Shown here: piece by piece, positions 30,501 through 36,941 of the stretch | Layout of the letters: each line of letters opens with the position of its first letter | How positions within the stretch are numbered: the stretch's first letter is position 1 | From: JAGMES01 sp023128035 | GTDB lineage: Bacteria; Bacillota; Halanaerobiia; DY22613 | Direction: 5' to 3' | Length of the DNA stretch: 49,974 bases | NCBI GenBank assembly: GCA_030627905.1 | Contig: DAOVRZ010000027.1 | Coordinates: forward strand, 1 to 49,974 | Program-made: the position numbers and the translations under genes | Notes under the pieces: model-generated | The model's database searches: none | What the model saw: the letters and a program-made list of their open reading frames with translations, nothing else | What the model was told of the DNA's origin: nothing

Positions 30501-32442
30501 AGAAGTTATCGTTATCTCACGAAAAGATAACACAGGAAGTCTATATATTGCTGCTTATTATACCGTTGATCTTCAAACAGATCATGAAGCAACTGCAATA
30601 GAACCTGATCAGATTAGAGAATTACTCAGTGACAAGATACCAGACTATATGATTCCGTCACGAATGATGAAGATGGAAAGTCTACCTTTAACTCTAAATG
30701 GTAAGATTGATCGTAATGCTCTACCGGTTATTGAAGAGGTCAGGAATGACTCGTCTAATTATGTTGCTCCAAGAACGGAATTAGAAGAGACTATTCTTGA
30801 AAAGATGCAGAATGTGTTAGATCACAATAGTATCGGCATTAGAGACGACTTCTTTGAATTTGGAGGACAGTCCATAAAAGCAATTGCCTTAGCTCAATCA
30901 CTCTTAAAAGAAGGGGTAAAAATAAAGGTAAATGAAATCTTCCAGTATCCAACTGTTGAAGAGTTAGCTGCTGTTATTGAACCTGAAAGTGTACCGAAAA
31001 TGGATTCTGAACTCAAGTCTGATCTGCTAGAAACAGAAATAATCGCGAGTTCTCTCACGCTTAATGAAGAGCAAATAGATAGTTTAGTAGATTATGCTAT
31101 GAATACTTGTTCTTTAGTCTCGAATGTAATTGTTTCTGCAAACCGAGTTTCGGAATTTCCTCTATCTGCTGTACAGATGTCTCACGATATCTTTGGTTCA
31201 TATATAAGTGGATTTACTACTAAAATAGACGGTAACATTGATGAACAGTTTGTACGGAAATTATTCATGAAAATTATTCTGGATAACCAATTACTTCATT
31301 GTGTTATCCAGGGAGATGAAACAAAAGTATGGAGTGAATGTGATATCTTAGTTATTTCCTCGTTGATTACAAAAAATTTACCATATGTAGATTTACGGGA
31401 GTATAATCAGCAAACAAAGGAACTTATTGTAGAGAAAATGTGTTCTACAATATTATTATCCCCCTATCAGGAAGGCAATTTACTATGGAGACTTTGTTGT
31501 TTACGAATAGATCAGGATACACATTTTGTAATCTGGGGCTTTGATCATGCGGCATTTGATGGTATGAGCGGTGAGGTTATCCGCCATCAAATTGAGAAGG
31601 AAGTTTCCTTATTAGTAAATGAAAAAGAAGATTTTAGTACTAAATCAGCAGAACAAGAACCTCCTCAGAAATACGAGGATTACGTATCATTGCTAAAAAT
31701 GGGACCTCAGGGCATAACAGAAAATGAAATAATAGATCTGTTTTCTTTAAACGCATGGAAAGAAAATAATAATACTTTAATGGGAAAACTTGAAGAAATC
31801 CCAGACAAAGCTGAAAAAGAAATAGATATCAATATCCCTTTAGATGCGGATATTGAGAATCCATGGTGGTTTGCATTTGAATTTGTTGCTAAATTACTAT
31901 CTGAATACACAGGTGTTAACGAAATACCATTTGCTATTGTCAATTATGGCAGAAGCTATAACAACAATGATTATTACAACTGTGTAGGTGAGTTTCTTGA
32001 TATTATTCCTTTGCTTGTAGATCAAAAAGAACGAGAGTCAAGTATTTCAGAACTATTAGAACGTTGTCGCCTTGATTCTATTAATTTTCTCTCTCTACTA
32101 TTTGATGAAAACTTATCAAATAAGTTTTCCAAAATAGATAATCTTTTGGCCTCATCATATAAAGTTGCTGGACAGCCTCAAGAGTTAGTTTTATTCAATT
32201 TCCAGGGGTTTGTCTCAAAAGAGGAAAAAGATGCTTTTAAGAATTCAAGGGAAGAAACGGAAGAAAATAGACTAGCAAAGTTACTTATAACTGTAAATTA
32301 TGATGAAGAAAACTTAAGTATCAGTATAGAATGCCAAGATGGCCTAGACATCGACAGTATAAATGAAATAATTAGATCTCATTCAGTTAAGCATTCAGGT
32401 ATATTTGTTAATCATCAATCAAAGGAGGTCAAAAATGTCTAA
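15550..32442 (+). CDS. Giant hybrid NRPS-PKS, C-A-PCP-KS-AT-ACP-C-A-PCP-KS-AT-ACP-C-A-PCP-C
   Basis: About 5630 residues. GTG 15550 is preferred (AGGAGG ten bases upstream); TTG 15544 is an in-frame alternative at only four bases. Domains: C1 (HHLISDG at 15952); A1 (about 16860-18410); PCP1 (serine 18568); KS1 (about 18745-20025, TGCSTT Cys 19258); AT1 (GHSIGE serine 20608, HAFH from 20896); ACP (serine 21550); C2 (HHIITDG at 22117); A2 (about 23060-24570); PCP2 (serine 24712); KS2 (about 24885-26160, TACSTS Cys 25402); AT2 (serine 26743, HAFH at 27031); ACP (serine 27712); C3 (HHIISDQ at 28258, Gly replaced by Gln); A3 (about 29170-30740); PCP3 (serine 30871); terminal C (HAAFDG at 31546). 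Both KS domains keep Cys-His-His, and HAFH ATs normally choose malonyl-CoA. No KR, DH, ER, E, MT or TE domain is present, so each ketide should stay a beta-ketone unless changed in trans. Code residues by alignment: A1 DVTNFGVIW, A2 DIFLLGMIW, A3 DGIFVGGVF; none gives a safe prediction. The stop overlaps the next start by 8 nt. Confidence 0.97.
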   Translation: MITKRLELSEIQKGIYYDSQVDNPVSYNISGTILLENIDEEYFEKAFKLLIEEQEALRSSIEIINDLPVFAIHDRIDFKLTKQDISDNSDNQEEILGKIVEDEIGKAFNLDKAPLFNVRLIKLDHNKHIFLICIHHLISDGLSLEILKNKLLNYYNKLINDEKIKVIQNTGFSEFIEQENLKLIKGEFNKQKEFWINKMKGAEPLDLQIDYSVRQKDNSIGREKRFEIPISMMQDINNLAMDQEVTVFMFFLGLFGVIMKQYTENDDIIVSSPFSYRPKLDFEETIGCFVSMLPMRFNIEDSESFSEILQQVGRELIDVYTNIGYPNNLIMRDSKLIPLPGSPSIFDVSFVYDIYEDTEEYGVKTEIVDQDVVTFPGSMMVILNKTPEKDLIKIQYKPETFSDQTIELLGRRFLKLLEVVINNVDIKIGDIDLLLENEKERILSEFNSTSYISYQPQTIIDVFNSKVTKHPDRIALIDGDKTETYASVNSKANQLARKIMRMKNRENEAIGLQLERSMDLVISILAILKAGCFYVPIDPNYPVTRKEFIFEDANISILITSSELPTEDKWDINLILIDDADTYTGDDNNPLEKLDPYSLVYIMYTSGSTGRPKGVMVENHSVVNTLLDLERRFPLEKEDVFLLKTAFTFDVSGTELFGWLMGEGSLLILEPGGEKNAQLILDEIEKHNVTHINFVPSMFRFFLEILDIKSNISKLNSLKWIFLGGEAVTPDILQKFYSFGTDISLENVYGPTECSIWASHYSLKDYTGNENIPLGQPLNETRWYVAGKNDKLQPIGIPGELCLSGVGLAKGYLNRDELTKEKFVPNPFFRERKDPEHFRYMYRTGDRARWLSEGTIEYLGRIDFQVKVRGIRMELGEIENVLAEYDEIVQAVVVVKKEAYRPATLCAYYLSSEEIPVPKLKEHLLNSLPAYMIPSFFVHKKELPLNSSGKINRKVLIADKDYFNKTSSEFIKPNTDMENMIASVWKEALGIPKVGLDDIFFEIGGTSLSLMQIHNKLRKILNLDFSFTLLFQAPTIRLLAEHFTENEEIVIANRDKYFQRNDKIIRKDIAVIGISVKVPGAQNIHDFWNNIKSGKECIHYYSDDELEKLGISSDIINASNYVKAKGRVDGIDNFDSNFFEYTPNEVRMMSPQLRLLYKGTWEAFEDAGYYPGSDTSKIGIFLGGSDDFEWYRKVLFGDDGFSDKYQAFTFSTNHFLASRLAYKLNIKGPVFSALTGCSTTLVTTHLSCQSLILSECDLAVAGGITVELPNEGGYLYEEGMMFSPDGHCRPFDAKAKGTVFSNGLGLLVLKRLDEAVRDGDNIYAVIKGSAINNDGKQKVGFAAPSVEGQAEAIQEAYRVAGIDPETVSYIEAHGTGTLLGDPIEVESLTKAFATDKKQFCILGSVKGNVGHTDTAAGAVGLVKVALSLKNKYIPGTANFEEPNPKIDFINSPFVVKSNGIEWKNEDVKDGLLRAGINSFGVGGTNAHMVLEEAPPVRESSSSEKVNIIPFSAKSPTSLFETSRKVLEHILQKPDTNLSDAAWTLQVGRKPFRYRKALVINDKFFEESEKMIKNLDEADLHEVKQGNRNAYFMFSGQGSQYQGMGRKLYYSADRSGVSRIFKRYIDQVFNLLKEEERKEFLQLMYGDDNSDKINQTEYTQFAIFATGYALAKTLMELGIKPAGMIGHSIGEVTAATVAGVFELKDAVELVIIRGKVMQEQEPGTMLAVMLPASEVEKELNSDVWLALDNTSNSCVVGGSEEAITRFEEKAEKLGWKTRRVKTSHAFHTPMMEKAAQEFQEKISSYTMKEPQLPIVSNTSGTWVEENEMTCPEYWAKHILKPVNFTKSLVEILKNEQDVFIEIGAGRTLSAFARQHDAKVAGQQFINLIRHPREDKDDVEYINNKLGQIWCAGIDIDWNALKGELIRNRLSLPTYVFDEKHYPIDVVVADELTKTQEDTQIMKRVTIESQSDLENAVIESYKEVFGFDTITVDQDFFELGGDSLSAISLVSTIKNMLGIKVDIATLFIYPSPGTLAEYLATYIDQNSNTKKNNMIIKPIEKRDYYPQSSAQGRMYALYLLAKNNVAYNLPSATIIKGKLDIERFEKTLEKLTKRHESLRTSFEIREDQPVQIIHPTAQVSITYSEREISNDDEINQLIYDFIEPFDLEKAPLYRVQLVKTDVDSYVLLFDFHHIITDGTSVEIIARDFNELYFGELASSPEIQYKDFAVWQNDYLRSEEIKEQRDFWLERLSGNLSVLELPTDFKRPPMKNFEGGRVYFSIEKELSNQLVNLGRQYGATLFMTLLSAWNVLLTRYSGQEDIIIGSPVANRTREEIEETVGMFVNMLVMRNRPEGKKRFIDFLNEVKEGTLEAFGNQDYQFDELVEQLNLKRKLNRNALFDVCFDFQNMEFYDLEIEGIRFIPHQFEPKTAAYDLLLTCQENKKEEVIEGYIEYATGLFKKETIEQMVEHFRTLLTSITTEQELLLEDINIVPHEERQLILGEFNDTTLPIDNTLLIQDMFEQNVREYPDKTALIVSGGKELTYQELNEKANVLAWRLIELGIEKDSLVGVMPSRDENLFVSLLGILKAGGAYVPIDPAFPQERVSYMLSECNVSTLICSQEYQETVDFDGNIIDCDSLISFGNKDSNPSQRGDQNSLACVIFTSGSTGKPKGVMINQSSIVNFIHDIKNREVFENPDDRIICVTTISFDIFGFESIVPLCTGHSVYLAAKNEQLDPALASQRIVEHNVTHILSTVSRIKAFVENPYFEPALKQLKCILSGGENFPIQLLKDLQKRSQAKIYDMYGPTETTIWSTTKDLTHSSTINIGQPIANTQTYITNPAGKLQPLGVFGELCLAGAGLARGYLNNEEETKNKFVHSSDIPDTVLYRTGDRARILDNGEIELVGRLDSQVKIRGYRIELSEIEKVVQNHEIISQAVAKVFDDKKENKQLAVYYCIKREVAHSPEDSVWLKDWLKERLPHYMIPSYLMMLDEMPKLPNGKIDKNALSLLEEDTSQNETQVIPPSSELEKELLKAWKEVCTAQEIGIRDNFFDVGGNSLGLILINNKLSTLIGRSISLTHLFEYPTIELLVRSLDDSKDEVEEERLSDNNIAREQESTDIAVIGLSCKFPDADDIDTFWDNIVSGVESVTRFDDEELIKAGVDPNQLSNLNYVKAKGYLEGVEYFDSDFFDYLYQEANMMDPQIRILHQCVWEVLENGGYNPSSYKGRIGLFAGSATNMPWMARFLGNQNNLLNAFEAMTLNEKDFLTTRISYKLNLKGPSFNIQTACSTSLVAIHEAAESIIRGESDMAIAGGVSISYPRKEGYLWHEGMIFSKDGHCRPFAKNSSGTVSGNGCGAVLLKPLSAAKRDGDNIYAVIKGSAINNDGLEKIGYTAPSVAGQQYVIKTALQRAGLSSEDINYIEAHGTGTKMGDPIEIEALKQAWKTDKKGYCSIGSVKANIGHLDSAAGVAGFIKAALTVYNRTLPPLINYKNPNPRIDFENSPFFINTEPEYITDTNQTLRAGISAFGIGGTNVHVILEEPPVEQKSSTPDGANLLVFSARSETALSNTCEKVLTHIQNNPDLNLSDVAWTLQVGRKPFEYRKALVVNEDMTNITESNIQSFIQSAGHKTTDTKKPVIFMFSGQGSQYQGMGRDLYYSADRSRVSRIFKRYIDQVFDLLKEEEREEFLQLMYGDDNSEKINQTEYTQFAIFATGYALAKTMIELGIKPAGMIGHSIGEVTAAAVAGVFELEDAVELVRIRGQVMQKQDPGTMLAVMVIASELEKELDPDVWLALDNTSNSCVVGGSEEAITRFEAKTEKFGWKTARVRTSHAFHTPMMKKAAEEFEDKISKYQMKEPQIPIVSNVSGTWVKQKEMTRPEYWSKHILKPVNFAKSLAELLKTEENVFIEVGSGRTLSTFAKQHDSKIAGQQFINLIRHPREDENDVEYISNKLGQIWCAGVEIDWYALKGNSIRNRLPLPTYAFDKKYHENDIYPSDFEHSKTDNSLNEPSQQEKVEVDSFDTSDKDMVSERLSAIWYQILGCEEVRPDDDFFALGGHSLKAISLAAEIQKIFSHEMPLTEIFKFSEFSQMVDWLLSNVDDTKTAHKIPPVEKKSYYEVSSAQKRMYAVNELVGDSVPYNLASKYLVEGTFDKEKFKNVIDKLVERHESFRTRFSMVDGEVVQIIEDDVPSVVEFGTSTEDKIEDEIEKFIRPFDLSKAPLFRVKLISLSKEKHVLLIDMHHIISDQSSIAILLEEIKDLYAEKTLSPLLIQYKDFAAWQNELLNSKAVEKQFDYWKNEFKGEIPVLNMLTDFNRPRVQSFKGDRINFEFGEELSRKIDRFGKEYGLTPYMIFIAALKLVLWKSTGQNDMVVGTAIAGRRHADLNSIVGMFVNTLAIRSQIVEEVTVAEYLQYIKEKLVKAYENQDCQFEMLIEMLDIKKDLSRNPLFDVVINYINMGTEELTLEGSTLEPWPENKVESKFDLNWTVEQRDNCYYSDIEYAISLFKPETIESFGIRLLNMVSLITEEPKQKMTELSIITAKEKEWILNDLNQTTTDYPRDKTIVQTFEEQVQQYGDNTAIIWDNEEISYTELNSKANKLAELLAEHDVKHGDRIAILLDRSPLELISILGILKVGCVYVPIDPEYPDSRVNFMLEDSGSCLLLTYSQYISRVDKPIPNILLDKEENALKASNETSISSKYQPENISADDIAYIMYTSGSTGTPKGSLNTHRNVIRVVKYTNYINILPTDRLIHLSNYAFDGSVIDIFGTLLNGASVVIVPREVAIEIPQLATFIEEKGITLFFITTALFNMLVDWDVTSLKNVRKVVIGGEAASVAHARKALNYLGPDRIINGYGPTETTVFAAYYPINKIDDDAKSIPIGYPLDNTTLYILDQYGHLVPPNVPGELYIGGDGVGKGYLNREELTQQKFLDNPFEDSGKVYRTGDLVWRLPTGEIGFIGRTDFQIKIRGFRVELGEIENHIKNIPGIEEVIVISRKDNTGSLYIAAYYTVDLQTDHEATAIEPDQIRELLSDKIPDYMIPSRMMKMESLPLTLNGKIDRNALPVIEEVRNDSSNYVAPRTELEETILEKMQNVLDHNSIGIRDDFFEFGGQSIKAIALAQSLLKEGVKIKVNEIFQYPTVEELAAVIEPESVPKMDSELKSDLLETEIIASSLTLNEEQIDSLVDYAMNTCSLVSNVIVSANRVSEFPLSAVQMSHDIFGSYISGFTTKIDGNIDEQFVRKLFMKIILDNQLLHCVIQGDETKVWSECDILVISSLITKNLPYVDLREYNQQTKELIVEKMCSTILLSPYQEGNLLWRLCCLRIDQDTHFVIWGFDHAAFDGMSGEVIRHQIEKEVSLLVNEKEDFSTKSAEQEPPQKYEDYVSLLKMGPQGITENEIIDLFSLNAWKENNNTLMGKLEEIPDKAEKEIDINIPLDADIENPWWFAFEFVAKLLSEYTGVNEIPFAIVNYGRSYNNNDYYNCVGEFLDIIPLLVDQKERESSISELLERCRLDSINFLSLLFDENLSNKFSKIDNLLASSYKVAGQPQELVLFNFQGFVSKEEKDAFKNSREETEENRLAKLLITVNYDEENLSISIECQDGLDIDSINEIIRSHSVKHSGIFVNHQSKEVKNV

Positions 32443-35400
32443 GAAAGCAATTCAACATGGTAAACCGATTATTCTACCAGAAGAATATAACTCTCTGGCT
32501 GAAATGATGGTATATGTAGCACAAAAATATCCTCAAAAAGGTATTACGTATATAAATGTATCTGGAGAAGAAGACTTTGTATCTTATCTAGAGTTAGTCG
32601 ATAATGCATGTAAATATCTTAAATTGCTTTATCAGCAGGGCGTAAAGCCAGGGGATGTTGTAATACTGGAAATTGGTAAATCAAAAGACTTTTATAATGC
32701 ATTTTGGGCTTGTATCTTTGGTGGTATTATAGCAGCGCCAGTTAGCCAACCAAAATCATGGGAACTGAATTCAGCTGGAGTGTCAAAGTTGACTCAAATA
32801 TGGAAAGTCTTAAAAAAGCCATTAATAGTGATGGACAAACAAAATCAAAAGCATTATCAAAGACTTCAAGATAGTCCACACTATCAGGGATTACGCTTTA
32901 TTTCGACTGATGATATAAATTTTGATGAAAAGGAAGAAATTTATTATACCAAACCAGATGATCTTGTTTTTCTACAATTTTCTTCAGGTAGTACGGGTGT
33001 TCCAAAAGGTGTAAAGCTTACTAATAGAAAAATATTAACTAACATAATTGCCATTAATCAAAGAATTGAATCACAGGAAGACGATGTTGTTTTTACATGG
33101 GTACCTCATACCCATGATTTGGGATTGTTTTTCCAACATTTAGTTCCAGTAGTTGGTGGATGTAATATAATGCAATTTTCACCTTATACATTCGTTCGTT
33201 CACCATATATGTTCCTGAAGAAAATAACAGAACATAAAGGCTCATGGTTCTGTTCTCCTAATTTTGGTTTTGCTTGGATGGTAGAAAAAATATCCGATAA
33301 GCAATTGTCTGATTTGGATTTGTCTTCTCTGAGATTTATACTAAATGGGGCGGAACCGATTTCCGTCCCAGTAATCCAAAAATTCACAGAGAAATTTTCA
33401 AAATGCGGATATAAGGAGAATATGATGCTTCCAGCTTATGGGATGGCAGAAGCAACTGTTGCTGTTACTATTCATGAAGTTGGGAGTTTGATAAGGGTTG
33501 AAAGTATTTATCGGTCAAAAATGATTGAGGAAAACATTGTAGTCCCTGTGGAAGATGATAATGAAAAAGATAAAATTGATTTTGTCCATGAAGGTTTGCC
33601 GATTGGTGGGGTAAGTGTAAGAATAGCAGATGAACAGGGGAACACCCTCGATGAAAATATGATTGGAGAAATTCAAATAAAGGGACAATCAGTCACCTCA
33701 GGTTATTATAATCGCGATGACATCAACAAAGACCTTTTTGTCGATGGATGGTTACATACCGGCGATCTGGGTTTTATAGTTGATAATTCGCTGGCCATAA
33801 CTGGAAGAATTAAAGATATTCTATTTATCCGTGGGCAAAATTACTTTGCACATGATCTTGAGGAAATTATTTATGATCTGGAAACAATTAAGCGTGGCGA
33901 TATTGCTCTTGTAGGACTCTTTAATGATAAAACTCAAAAAGAAGAAATAATTGTCTTTATTAAGTATAAGTTTAAGATAGAGATATTTATACCGATCCGG
34001 AAAAAAATTATTGAGAGAATAAATGAAGCATTGGGGATAGAAGTGACTCATGTTATTCCTGTTAGAACCATTCCTAAGACTACAAGTGGTAAGGTGCAGC
34101 GATTCCAGTTACGGAGACGGTATGAAAATGGAGAATTTAACGACTTATTAACAGAGATTGGAAAAAATATAGCAGAAAGTTATGATAATGAGAGAGAAAT
34201 CAATTTGCCGCGAAATGAATTAGAAATATTTCTGCATCAGAGCTGGTCTAAAATCTTAAACATCCCTGAGCATAAAATATCGATAGATGATTCATTTATG
34301 GCATTAGGTGGTAATTCGATCAAAGCTTATCAATTACTTGATAAGATAGAAACATACTTAAATAAAGATATAGGTTTTGAAGTATTAGCGTCATGCAAGA
34401 CAATCAGGCAAATTGCAGAGTATCTTCAGAAAATGCCTTCTGAAAGTGCTAAGTCATTATCGGATTGGCAGACTGATAATAAACTAGATATAAATAAGGC
34501 TATTGCAATTACTGGAATGGCCTTGAGATTTCCTCAAGCAAAGAATCAAGAAGAATTTTGGGATAATCTATGTTCGAACGAAGATTCTATCACTAAAATT
34601 AGTTCTAGACGAAAAGAACTCGCTGGTCAATTAGATTGGAATGACTGGATAGGGGAACTTGAAGATATTGATAAATTCGATAATGATTTTTTTGATATCC
34701 CTGCTGATGAAGCAATCTTTATGGATCCTCAACAAAGACTTATTCTGGAAACTTCACATGAAGCTCTTGAAGATGCCGGATTGATCACAAACTCTGATGA
34801 AGAACGTAATGTTGGTGTGTACGCTGGTATAAGTACAAATACATATAACCAATTGGTTACAGAATACCTGGATAAACATGGAGCCACTGAAATTCATCAG
34901 AATACTATGGTTGGAAATATGGCCAACATAACATCAGCCTTAATATCACATACGTATAATTTTACTGGCCCGGCATTAGCTATTGATACTGCATGTTCAT
35001 CATTTATGGTTGCCCTTCATTATGCAGTATCTGATGTGAGAGAGAATCGTGCCTCTGGTGCAGTTGTTGCAGGTGCAAATATTCTAGCAACATCCAGGGT
35101 ACATTCATTAGCAAAAAAAGCTGGAATTGTTTCCTCAACGCAATATTCCAAAGTGTTTGATAAAGATGCTGATGGCACTGTTCTCGGAGAGGGGGTTATT
35201 GTTGTTTATCTGGAACCACTTGCAAAGGCAGTAAAAGAAAACAAGAATATATATGGTGTAATCCGTGGAACTGCAATTAATAATGATGGATATTCATTAG
35301 GAATAATGGCACCAAATCCAAAAGGTCAGTATAATGTTCTAATGGATGCATACAAGGATGCCAATCTTTCACCAGATGAAATCAGCTATATAGAAGCCCA

Positions 35401-36688
35401 TGGTACAGGTACAACTATTGGCGATCCTATCGAGATTAATGCTTTATCCAAACTATTTTCTAATGGGGACAAGGCATCTGATATTGGTATAGGATCGGTG
35501 AAAACCAATGTTGGTCATCTATTGCCTGCTGCTGGTGGTGCTGGTCTTGCAAAAGTTCTGCTATGCTTGAAAAATCAAAAATTGGTTCCTAGTTTGCATA
35601 TGGAGAATGTTAATCCAACATTGCAATTAGAAAGAACCCCTTTCTATATTGTTAAGGATATTGAAAACTGGACATCAAAAGACCAGAAACCTAGAAAAGC
35701 TGGAATAAGTTCATTGGGCTTAGGAGGGACAAATGCCCATGTAGTATTGGAAGAATGGAATGAAAGTAGGGCTGTTCCTTTCAAGAAAAAGTTAAATCTT
35801 TTAACTCTATCTGCTAAATCAGAAAAGGCATTAGAGGATATTATTAGTCAGACTCAAGATTTGATAAAAAATAACCCAGATTTAGATATAAATGATCTAT
35901 GTTTTACTCGAAATCGCTATAGAAAACATTATGGCTATCGGGCTGCATGTCTAATTTCTGATGATGATAAAACAAATGCTTTAAATTCCATGAGTAGAGG
36001 ACAATCTCTAAAAAGTAAATCTGCAAAAATATCTCTAGTTATTGGTGACATCAAAAATATTGATGGACAAAATGAGAGAATTTTTGAAGAAGAAACCAGT
36101 GTTTTATTTAAAAAAGATTTTTCAAAGATAAAAGATTGTGCCATTAAGCATGGCATCATAAATTTGACTGACTTTAATAGAAACCAATTGTTACCGCGTG
36201 CGCGCGAATTTACTTATTGGTATTCATTAGTAAAGAATTTAAAACAAAATGGGGCAAACATTACTGATATAAATGGTATAGAGTCAGGTCAAGTGCTTGC
36301 TGATTTATTAAATGAGAAAATAGATCTAAGAGAGGCATTAGAATCATATTTTGCTAGCAAAAACATAAACGAAAAAGAAAATAATGATGATAACAGACTT
36401 TCTCAGTTTAAAGGTGATATTCTGCTTAATTTCTGTGTACCAGAAGAAAATTTATTAGAAATATTACCTAAGGAGATTCAAAAAAGATTAAATATAGTTA
36501 ATTTAGAACTAGAGACTTATAGTTCTTTTGATACTAAACTACATTCTGCAATGAGAGAATTATACGTCGCTGGGGCTAACTTTGACTGGGAGTACATTCA
36601 TCCAAATGGATCGGGTAAACTGTTACATTTACCATCCTATCCATTTGAACAAAAATCTTTCTGGATAAATGATTTGAAAGGAGAATGA
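32435..36688 (+). CDS. Loading protein: fatty acyl-AMP ligase, ACP, ketosynthase with relic acyltransferase
   Basis: 1417 residues; ATG 32435 follows AAAGGAGGT. Residues about 1-575 form a fatty acyl-AMP ligase (QFSSGSTGVPKGVKLT, GYYNRDD, LHTGDLGF, TSGKVQRFQLR), which activates a free fatty acid. An ACP follows (MALGGNSIKAY, Ser628), then a KS (DTACSSF Cys854, EAHGTGT His989, NVGHLLPAAG His1028). After the KS the usual flanking sequence appears, but the next about 290 residues lack GHSxGE and the HAFH/YASH motif. They end with LHLPSYPFEQKSFW, the normal post-AT linker, so this is a degenerate AT. The domain order matches the start of iturin/mycosubtilin-type synthases (AL-ACP-KS, with AT in trans). 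The gene is coupled to the giant NRPS by an 8-nt overlap and to the discrete ACP four bases downstream. It should supply the lipid starter. Confidence 0.93.
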   Translation: MSKKAIQHGKPIILPEEYNSLAEMMVYVAQKYPQKGITYINVSGEEDFVSYLELVDNACKYLKLLYQQGVKPGDVVILEIGKSKDFYNAFWACIFGGIIAAPVSQPKSWELNSAGVSKLTQIWKVLKKPLIVMDKQNQKHYQRLQDSPHYQGLRFISTDDINFDEKEEIYYTKPDDLVFLQFSSGSTGVPKGVKLTNRKILTNIIAINQRIESQEDDVVFTWVPHTHDLGLFFQHLVPVVGGCNIMQFSPYTFVRSPYMFLKKITEHKGSWFCSPNFGFAWMVEKISDKQLSDLDLSSLRFILNGAEPISVPVIQKFTEKFSKCGYKENMMLPAYGMAEATVAVTIHEVGSLIRVESIYRSKMIEENIVVPVEDDNEKDKIDFVHEGLPIGGVSVRIADEQGNTLDENMIGEIQIKGQSVTSGYYNRDDINKDLFVDGWLHTGDLGFIVDNSLAITGRIKDILFIRGQNYFAHDLEEIIYDLETIKRGDIALVGLFNDKTQKEEIIVFIKYKFKIEIFIPIRKKIIERINEALGIEVTHVIPVRTIPKTTSGKVQRFQLRRRYENGEFNDLLTEIGKNIAESYDNEREINLPRNELEIFLHQSWSKILNIPEHKISIDDSFMALGGNSIKAYQLLDKIETYLNKDIGFEVLASCKTIRQIAEYLQKMPSESAKSLSDWQTDNKLDINKAIAITGMALRFPQAKNQEEFWDNLCSNEDSITKISSRRKELAGQLDWNDWIGELEDIDKFDNDFFDIPADEAIFMDPQQRLILETSHEALEDAGLITNSDEERNVGVYAGISTNTYNQLVTEYLDKHGATEIHQNTMVGNMANITSALISHTYNFTGPALAIDTACSSFMVALHYAVSDVRENRASGAVVAGANILATSRVHSLAKKAGIVSSTQYSKVFDKDADGTVLGEGVIVVYLEPLAKAVKENKNIYGVIRGTAINNDGYSLGIMAPNPKGQYNVLMDAYKDANLSPDEISYIEAHGTGTTIGDPIEINALSKLFSNGDKASDIGIGSVKTNVGHLLPAAGGAGLAKVLLCLKNQKLVPSLHMENVNPTLQLERTPFYIVKDIENWTSKDQKPRKAGISSLGLGGTNAHVVLEEWNESRAVPFKKKLNLLTLSAKSEKALEDIISQTQDLIKNNPDLDINDLCFTRNRYRKHYGYRAACLISDDDKTNALNSMSRGQSLKSKSAKISLVIGDIKNIDGQNERIFEEETSVLFKKDFSKIKDCAIKHGIINLTDFNRNQLLPRAREFTYWYSLVKNLKQNGANITDINGIESGQVLADLLNEKIDLREALESYFASKNINEKENNDDNRLSQFKGDILLNFCVPEENLLEILPKEIQKRLNIVNLELETYSSFDTKLHSAMRELYVAGANFDWEYIHPNGSGKLLHLPSYPFEQKSFWINDLKGE

Positions 36689-36692
36689 AAAA

Positions 36693-36941
36693 ATGACTAA
36701 AGAAGAAGTTATTATGCTTATAAAAGAAGAAATTGCTGTAGTTATAAATCAGGAGCCTAATTCTATAGACGAAGATGAAGTTCTTTTAAGAATTGGTATC
36801 TCGTCTGTTCAGATTCTCAAGATTATCAATAGGTTACGTAAAAAACTTGTGGTAGATATTTCACCAGTTGCTTTATTTGAGTACAAAACAATATCTGCCT
36901 TTGCAAATTATCTTCACCAAAGTATGAAAGAGGTGGTTTGA
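36693..36941 (+). CDS. Discrete acyl carrier protein
   Basis: An 82-residue carrier protein with the four-helix length pattern and phosphopantetheine site GISSVQIL (Ser38; the usual DSL is SSV). It begins four bases after the ketosynthase protein ends and overlaps the acyl-CoA dehydrogenase start (TGATG). The loading KS has no downstream ACP of its own, so the simplest role is to act as that module's extender-accepting and aminotransferase-presenting ACP. The alternative is a second carrier for the hydroxymalonyl pathway. The two ACPs in this operon are clearly different proteins. Confidence 0.9.
   Translation: MTKEEVIMLIKEEIAVVINQEPNSIDEDEVLLRIGISSVQILKIINRLRKKLVVDISPVALFEYKTISAFANYLHQSMKEVV

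Noticed and set aside
36693..36941. Aminomalonyl-ACP pathway as in zwittermicin
   Set aside because: That route needs a discrete serine-activating adenylation protein beside the ACP; none is present, while the FkbH set for hydroxymalonyl is complete.
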